This document shows positions 57,584-64,000 of a DNA stretch of 64,000 bases, in pieces. The DNA lies in contig JAKOGI010000103.1 of assembly GCA_029747015.1 (NCBI GenBank), positions 514,501 to 578,500 of the forward strand. Reading direction: 5' to 3'. Position 1 is the first letter of the stretch; each line of letters begins with the position of its first letter. The position numbers were made by a program, and so were the translations under genes. Under the pieces are notes generated by a model. The model saw only the letters and a list, made by a program, of their open reading frames with translations. It made no database searches and had not been told where the DNA came from. The DNA comes from Carnegiea gigantea. Its lineage: Eukaryota > Streptophyta > Magnoliopsida > Caryophyllales > Cactaceae.

Positions 57584-59133
57584 CCCCCCTCAAGTTGGAG
57601 GGTGTACATGAGGAAACCCCCAACTTGCCAAGAAGGTAGTGTTGCTGTAAACCAGGAAGAGATTTGGTGAATGAATCAGCTAGTTGCTCAGTGGTTTTGG
57701 TGTGAGATAGAGATATTAAACCTTCATGGAGTTTCTCCCTCACAAAGTGGCAGTCCAATTCAATGTGTTTGGTACGTTCATGAAAAACAGGATTTTTGGC
57801 AATATAAATGGCTGCCTGGCTATCACACTTGAGAGATATAGGTAAAATGGAAGGAACTTGTAGCTTAGAAAGAAGTATGGTGAGCCAAGCAAGTTCAGCA
57901 GTAATGGCTCTCATGGATCTGTACTCAGCCTCAGCAGAGAATAAGGCTACAGTAGGTTGTTTCTTCGATTTCCGGGAGATAGGACTTCCTCCTAACATAA
58001 TAAAATAGCCACTAACAGATTTCCTTGTGCATGGACATTGAGCCCAATCAGAGTCACAATAGGCTTGAAGGCTGTAGTCTGACTTATCATTGAAAATCAA
58101 CCCTTGAGAAGGATTTTGGTTGATGTATCTGAGAGTATGCAAGGCAGTAGTCATGTTAGATTTTGTGGGAGCCTGGAGAAACTGGCTAAGGTACTGAGAA
58201 AGCAATATCTGATCTGGTATTGGTAAGGTAATTGAGCTTGCCTACCAATTTTCTGTAAGTGGTGGCATCAGATAGAGGATCTTCAAGTGCTGCAGTTTTG
58301 GAAAGAGGGCCCAAGGGACAGGTTGTAGAAGAAATGGTGTCACACTTGAATTCTTTCAATAAATCCAAAGCGAACTTCCTCTGAGTCAAGATCAATCCAT
58401 TTGAAACTTTAATAATCCCCATGCCCAGAAAGTAGTTGAGTTTCCCCAAATCTTTGATCTTGAACTTGTCATCTAAGAAACCTTTTAAGGCTGTGATTTC
58501 TTCAGGATTGTTGCCTGTAATAACAATGTCATCCACATAGACAGCAAGGAGAACAATGGACTACGCTTACTGTTTTGAAAAAAGAGAATAATCATTTTTG
58601 GAATGCTGAAAGCCAAGGCTCCTCAAGGTTTCTGAAAGTTTGGCATACCACTGTCTTGAGGCCTGTTTCAGCCCATATAGTGATTTTTTCAGCTTGCAGA
58701 CTGCAGTGGGGTAAGGAACATCAAGCCCTGGAGGAGGTTTCATGAATATATCTTCATTTAGATCACCGTGGAGAATTGCATTATTGACATCTAGCTAGTA
58801 GATAGGTCATTTCTTCTTTACTGCAACAGCAAGAAGACATCTGATGGTGGTCATCTTTACCACAGGGGAGAAAGTTTCATTATAGTCAATTCCCTCCTTT
58901 TGAGTGAATCCTCAGATTATCAGCCTAGCTTTGCATCTTTCAAGGCTCCCATCTGCCTTGTATTTAATTTTGTAAACCCATTTACAGCTTATGGGTTTCT
59001 TGCCAGGTGACAAAGTAACTATATCCCAGGTATGATTTGATTGCAAGGCATCAAATTCCTTCTTCATGGCTTCTTGCCATTCAGGCTTTGTGGCTGCTTT
59101 CTCATAAGAAGAAGGTTCACTGTAAGTATCCAA
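57564..59133 (-). pseudogene. copia 3 reverse transcriptase and RNase H
   Basis: RT starts at 59133 with EWQEAMKKEFDALQSNHTWD and SCKWVYKIKYKADGSLER. The catalytic box is intact as YVDDIVITG (near 58535), preceded by an in-frame TAG at 58561-58563. It continues with KDLGKLNYFLGMGI and, from 58205, HTLRYINQNPSQGL, YCDSDWAQCPCTRKSVSGY and the RNase H block LKCDSQAAIYIAKNPVFHER. At least three breaks separate the parts. Confidence 0.92.
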
Positions 59134-59466
59134 ATTCTAAAGTAAATGAGAAGCAGTAAGAGAAATACTACTGTTATGAATGGTTGTGACATTATAGCAT
59201 ATGGAAGTGATGGTATTAGAACAATATGAATGTGTAAATCCATTGTGCTGTGAGGTAGCTTTGTTACACACATAATCTGACAAATATGAAGGGGTCTTAT
59301 GCCCTCGAGTTGACCTTCTTATCTAAATAGGGGATGAATTAGGATGTCCTGGTGATGATGAATAAGGATGCCCTAGTGATGTGGATGTCTGAGACTGAGG
59401 TTGAAAATCAGATTGAAGATTATGTGGAGAAGTTGTTTCTGAAACAAAAGCATTCTGAACCTCATT

Positions 59467-60950
59467 CTAGTGGTCTGCAGAAAGATGAGCATCAACATTT
59501 TGGGAATGGGGGAACACCTGTGACTTGGTGGAAGACTGTAGGAGATGGTAAGGCATAACATGTTCATGAAAAATAACATCCCTTGATGTGAAGACTTGAT
59601 GTGTCTCAAGATTGAGTAATTTATAAGCTTTTTGGCCAAAAGGGTACCCCAGGAAAATACATGGTACTGCCCTAGCCTGAAATTTATCCCTCCTAGCCTT
59701 CACAGTGGAAGCATAACAAAGACTACCAAAGACCTTAAAGTGACTAAAATTGGGTGCTTGTCCAAACAGCAAATGGTAAGGATTCAAGCCCTTAAGTACC
59801 TTGGAAGGAAATCTATTAATGAGGTATGTAGCTGTCAACACACATTCTCCCTAGTATTTCAGAGGTAAACCTGAATGAAATAGTAGAGCCCTAGAAGTTT
59901 CTAGGAGGTGTTTGTGTTTCCTTTCAACAATACCATTCTGTTGTGGAGTTCCCACACAGCTAGTTTGATACATGATCCCTTTGGACAGAAAGTAAGTAGC
60001 GGTGTCTTTAATCAGCCCCAATTCAAGGGCATTATCTGACCTAATGGTCTTGACTCTGGCATTAAACTAAGTATAAGCCATTTCTACAAAAGCCTTGATC
60101 AAATGTATTGCATTGCTTTTTGTTGCCAAAAGATGTGTCCATGTGGTTCTACTATAGTCATCCACTATAGTGAGAAAGTATTTGTAACCATTGTAAGTCT
60201 GAACCCTATATGGTCCCCATAGATCAATGTGAATAAGCTCAAAATCATGAGTTGAATGAATTTGACTATCAGGGAAGGGGAGCCTATGTTGTCTTACCTT
60301 GGAACAAATCAAGCATTGTTTTATTGAATCATGAGAACTGTGATGAGATAACAAGCTCAATTTTTATAATTTTGTAAACCAAGCCTAGCATGCTAAATAT
60401 CTTCAGTGTTCATGCTGGCATTACAAGTAGAGTTATGACTAACTGATGAGATTCTCTGTGTGCTGAGCTTGTCTAAAGAACTTGATGCTGTTGGTGGACT
60501 TGAATGCAGCAGATACAAACCAGCATAGTGCTCACCAAGAACCTGAGGCCTCCTCATTGAAGGGGCCTGCACAATACAATACTTAGGTGTGAAGACAAGC
60601 AAGAAATTTGCTGAGTAGAAAGCTTGCTGACTGACAGCAGATTATACTTGAAACCAGGTATATAAAACACTCCATGTAATGCCAAGGTGTTGTTAATCAT
60701 CACTGTGCCAACATGTGTCACTGTCATGAAGGTTCCATTTGGCAAATTGACTATATGAGATCTAACAAGGACTTCCAAGTTGATAAACAAGTCCTTGTTG
60801 TGACACATATGGTCATTAGCTTCAGTGTCGACAATCCAAGTATTTTCCTAATTAGATATAGATGATAGCAAGCATAAACTATGTCTAGGATCAAGTGTAT
60901 CTGTACCTGCAAAACTGGTGAAGGCTGCAGCACCAGTGTTGTAATCAGAT
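59467..60950 (-). pseudogene. copia 3 protease and integrase
   Basis: The protease site near 60830 reads WIVDTEANDHM, where Glu replaces the Gly of DTG. After the pre-integrase block (FYIPGFKYNLLSVSKLST) come the integrase blocks. These are CLICSKVRQHRLPF, ELIHIDLWGPYRV and TIVDDYSRTTWTHLL (60360-60067), then [15 protein letters not shown] (near 59925) and [19 protein letters not shown]. Stops at about 60064, 59848 and elsewhere break the frame. Confidence 0.88.
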
Positions 60951-61018
60951 CCTTGAGCTGTAGTGTTAGTGTTGTAGGCAGTCTTACTCAACTAAACATT
61001 TTGAAGTAAGGCCATGAG

Positions 61019-62062
61019 TTATGAGGACTGTTCTGAAGTTAAACCAGGCACTACAGGTTGTTGATTCTGTGAGATAGACCCATGATGGTCATTCTCTTGA
61101 TCATCTGCTTGAGCAAATGCAACCATTCTTCTACCTCCTCTGAACTTGTGGTTTGGTGGAAAACCATGAAGTCTATAGCACTTCTCAATGGAATGGCCTG
61201 GTTTCTTGCAATAGTCACAGTAGAGGCTGGGTTTCTTTCCTTCAGTTCTTTCAAATCTGTTGTGGGATGGTTTAATTTTTGGATCACCCCTGTCCATTCT
61301 TTCTCTGTGAAATTGTTGTGGTTTATGGACTTCAGCAGCAAGGGATGCAGAGTTTGCCAAAAAATGACCAGCAGACTCGATCTCTCTTTGTTTTTCTTCT
61401 TGAATCAACATAGAATAAACTTAACTTATGGAAGGTAAGGGAGACATCATCAGAATGTTGCCTCTAATAGCATTGTATTCATCATTTAGACCCATCAAGA
61501 ACTGTAACAGTTTTTGATTTTGTTCCCTTTTGAGCATTCTTTCAGCAGATGCATAGGAGCAAGGAGGAACTTCATCAAGATCATCTAATTCATCCCACAA
61601 GCTTTTCACCTTAGTAAAATAGGTTGATATATCATTTGCTCCTTGACTGGCATTGCACATTTCTTTTTGAACTTGATATAGCTTTGCACCATTAACTTGG
61701 CCAAATCTCTCCTCTAACTCTACCCACATTTGCCTGGCAGATTTGGCATAAATGATGCTATCCGCAATGTTTTTACTCAGGACATTCAAAATCCAGGACA
61801 TTAACATGTCATTACATTTCACCCATTTTTTGAAATTAGGCGAATTGGATACAGGTTTAGCCAGAGTGCCATCAACAAAATACAATTTACTTTCAGTAGA
61901 CAAAGCAATAGTCATAGCACGTTTCCAAGAATCAAAACCATTTCCATCAAATACTGAAGATACAATAAGCAGACTCGGATGATCAGAAGGGTGGAGAAAA
62001 TATGCTTCAGCAAGATCTTCGGCAGAAAGAACAACTTCAGGGGTTGAAGTTAGAGCCGCCAT
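61019..62062 (-). pseudogene. copia 3 gag with one nonsense codon
   Basis: Gag starts at the ATG at 62062 (MAALTSTPEVVLS). It contains WKRAMTIALSTESKLYFVDG, WVELEERFGQVNGAKLYQVQ and LLQFLMGLNDEYNAIRGNIL, and reaches LPSIS followed by TAA at 61421-61423. The same frame continues with VYSMLIQEEKQREIE and the zinc knuckle CDYCKKPGHSIEKCY, so a single nonsense change splits an otherwise continuous gag. Confidence 0.92.
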
Positions 62063-62290
62063 TGACAGAAACCAGTTACTAACAAAAAGGAGTTTGAAGG
62101 TTCAGTAAAGAATGAATCTCTGAATTCTTTGATTTATAGCTGGATTAACTGGAGAATCAAGCCAGTCAATCGAAAGAAAAAGAAAAATGCGTTTGGGATG
62201 AAAGCTTGATCAATTTGATGAAACAAATCAATTTGATCGAAGAGAGGGAAGATTAGTGTGCCGAATCCAGAGATCCCTACTCTGATACTA

Positions 62291-62538
62291 TGTTGACAAT
62301 GGTGAATATCTAGAAAAAGAATTGAGTCAGAAAGAAATGTTTGAGAGATGAGAACATCTCTCTCTTGATCTTCTTGAAAGAGAACGTTGATCATGAAAAC
62401 AAGTGTGTACTGCAAATACAATGTTGTGCTATATATATACAAGTGTCTTGCTCATAATAGAAGATGGGTTAGGCTGGAGTTAGTTATAACAGACTAAAAC
62501 AGCAAGCTAACTGTCTAACTAACTAGCTACCTCCAACA
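62291..62538 (-). repeat. 5' LTR of copia 3
   Basis: 248 bp, TGTTGACAATGG to CCTCCAACA, followed directly by the AGTAT target duplication. Confidence 0.95.
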
Positions 62539-62595
62539 AGTATTACAACCTGCTCACTAAGTATTAAAAAGTTTTGGTGCTGATGAAAAAAATTT

Positions 62596-62856
62596 AGGTC
62601 CTGTTCTCTTTGACTTATTTTGTCTGAACTTATTCTGAACTGAACTTATCTGAACTTATTTGCTAAATTTATTCTGAACTTATTTTTGAACTTATTCTGA
62701 ACTTATTAAGAACAAATTTATGAATTTGCTGAACTTATTTTGAACTTATTTGCTGAACTTATTCTGAACTTATTTACTAAACTTATTTCTGAACTTATTC
62801 TGAACTGAACTTATTTGAACTTATTCTTCAAAAAATAAGTTGAAGAGAATAGGGCC
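62596..62856. mobile_element. Tourist-like MITE built of TGAACTTATT repeats, copy 1
   Basis: GGTCCTGTTCTCTTTGACTT at the left and AAGTTGAAGAGAATAGGGCC at the right, flanked by TTA on both sides. The interior is almost entirely copies of TGAACTTATT(Y), so the transcript would be low-complexity. 261 bp. Confidence 0.8.
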
Positions 62857-62891
62857 TTAGTACAATCCTTTAAAAGATGATTAATAACTAA

Positions 62892-63085
62892 GGTCCTGTT
62901 CTCTTCGACTAATTTTTTTCGAAGAATAACTTTAAATAAGTTCAGTTCAAAATAAGTTTTGTAAATAAGTTCAGAATAAGTTAACAAATAAGTTCAGAAT
63001 AAGTTCACAATAGGTTCAGTAAATAAGTTCAGATAAGTTCAGTTCAGAATAAGTTCAAACAAAATAAGTGCAAGAGAGAAGGGCC
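62892..63085. mobile_element. Tourist-like MITE built of AATAAGTTCA repeats, copy 2
   Basis: GGTCCTGTTCTCTTCGACTA at the left and AAGTGCAAGAGAGAAGGGCC at the right, flanked by TAA on both sides (62889-62891 and 63086-63088). The interior repeats run in the opposite orientation to the copy at 62596, only 35 bp away. 194 bp. Confidence 0.8.
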
Positions 63086-63088
63086 TAA

Positions 63089-64000
63089 ATTCATTAACAT
63101 ATCTAACATATATTCTAGTTGTTGTCGTTATCACTAATGGTAATATTGTTATTTATACTGTTTAAAGTGCCCAAACAACAATCTTTTGCAACTAATTAAC
63201 AGTTAATCTCTGTTTGAGATATTCTAAATAATGACATGAAGCATCCCCCAAAAAAAAAAAGAAAAAACCAGAGTTGACATGTTGGGGAGGGAGAAGGTTG
63301 AGAAACAAAAAGCAACACCTCAGCCTTAGTCTTTTATTTGTTTAATTGTATACATCCTTGTATTTTATTAACCCATGTATATTATATATTCATTTGTGTC
63401 TTATCTTATAGGATCTACAAAATGACAATTATTAAGTTTGAAATTTTGGGGGTTAGGATCAAGCTACAGGATCTATGAAAATAATTAAGAATTAAATAGA
63501 AATTGGATCATAAAATAGTTTTGTTTTAGTTCAATTCCATGTACATTGGCATTTACGCCTTCTGTCGCCCAAAAACAAAAAGAAAAATTAAATACAATTT
63601 TGTTTTAAAAAAATGATATAGGAGAACTTACCGTCAGATTCACTTATTGGTTATATTAGGAACAATTTAATTTTTAGATGATTGTTTGGTTTTGTAGTAA
63701 ATTTCGTTGAACTACTGAGTCCATACAGATTTAATTTTCTCTTATATGATCTTCGTACCTCTTTTCATACTAAATATTTAAGAGATTTATATCTTTTTTA
63801 AAAAAATTAAGATGATGCATGTCCTAGCGATTTTTAAACAATTAATTTAGGTTTTAGAGACACATTAAATGTAGTGGCAAGCATTAAACTGAGATTCCCA
63901 TTGCATTTTGCTTCTGTTTTTAGCTTATGATCAGATCCTCACGTTGCTCAAGTACATGAATATTTTCAAAATAATGCCTTTCTTATATTTGAATTATACT
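63089..64000. other. intergenic DNA, nothing recognised
   Basis: AT-rich sequence to the end of the window; no gene, RNA or repeat boundary seen. Confidence 0.45.

Larger units (their letters stand above)
57328..62538 (-). mobile_element. Ty1/copia LTR retrotransposon 3, full length, relatively young
   Basis: LTRs 57328-57583 and 62291-62538 run TGTTGACAATGG to CCTCCAACA. The 5-bp target duplication AGTAT is perfect (57323-57327 and 62539-62543). Internal signals: minus-strand TAGTATCAGAGTAGGG primer-binding site beside the right LTR, and a GAGGGGGGTG polypurine tract beside the left. By eye the LTRs differ by about ten substitutions and one 8-bp indel. Gag, protease, integrase, RT and RNase H are all present but interrupted by stops. 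Confidence 0.96.

Noticed and set aside
62596..63085. Regular short repeats resembling a CRISPR array
   Set aside because: Repeats are contiguous 10-bp units without unique spacers, inside MITEs with TIRs, in a plant nuclear genome.

Overview
This window is nuclear DNA from a flowering plant, probably a eudicot. It is AT-rich and has spliced genes with GT-AG introns, long microsatellites, and dense nested plant transposons. I recognise only two host protein-coding genes, both on the minus strand. One is a short three-exon gene for a small, probably plastid-targeted protein with a DUF1517-like signature (8349-10847). The other is a complete 15-exon P3A-type plasma-membrane H+-ATPase of 953 residues (13001-21749). 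Its motifs are canonical, it ends in the 14-3-3-binding YTV, and one diagnostic residue points to the AHA6/8/9-type clade. The species cannot be named from the sequence alone.

Layout. 1-2648: a Ty1/copia element lacking most of pol, inserted into the start of a duplicated copy of the DUF1517-like gene's 5' region. 2649-7395: the rest of that duplicated upstream block, opened by a 3.7-kb insertion that carries a SINE fragment, a MITE and an LTR-like remnant. 8349-12430: the small gene and its upstream region, which holds two MITEs. 13001-21993: the H+-ATPase gene with its TATA box and a five-codon upstream ORF. 22029-24993: the region upstream of the pump gene, duplicated in direct orientation at 36120-38734. 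26739-35946: a CACTA (En/Spm) element with decayed Tnp2 and Transposase_24 genes, lying between inverted arms of another repeat whose ends abut microsatellites. 39115-50428: a retroelement graveyard with L1-type LINE pieces, a tRNA-derived SINE with target duplications, a full-length decayed copia element, and a Cassandra-type TRIM whose LTRs carry 5S-rRNA-like sequence. 50772-54067: a non-autonomous CACTA derivative and a small tandem array. 57328-62538: a younger copia element with a perfect 5-bp target duplication, followed by two Tourist-like MITEs.

How it fits together. The two host genes are not obviously functionally linked. The main interest is genome dynamics. Two gene-upstream regions have each been duplicated, and comparing the copies gives natural empty sites that define MITE insertions to the base. 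The CACTA reading frames appear to have decayed mostly by point nonsense changes. I see no CRISPR array, no bacterial feature and no intact RNA gene. All coordinates and splice sites were read by eye; the 15-exon model keeps frame throughout and sums to 2862 nt.
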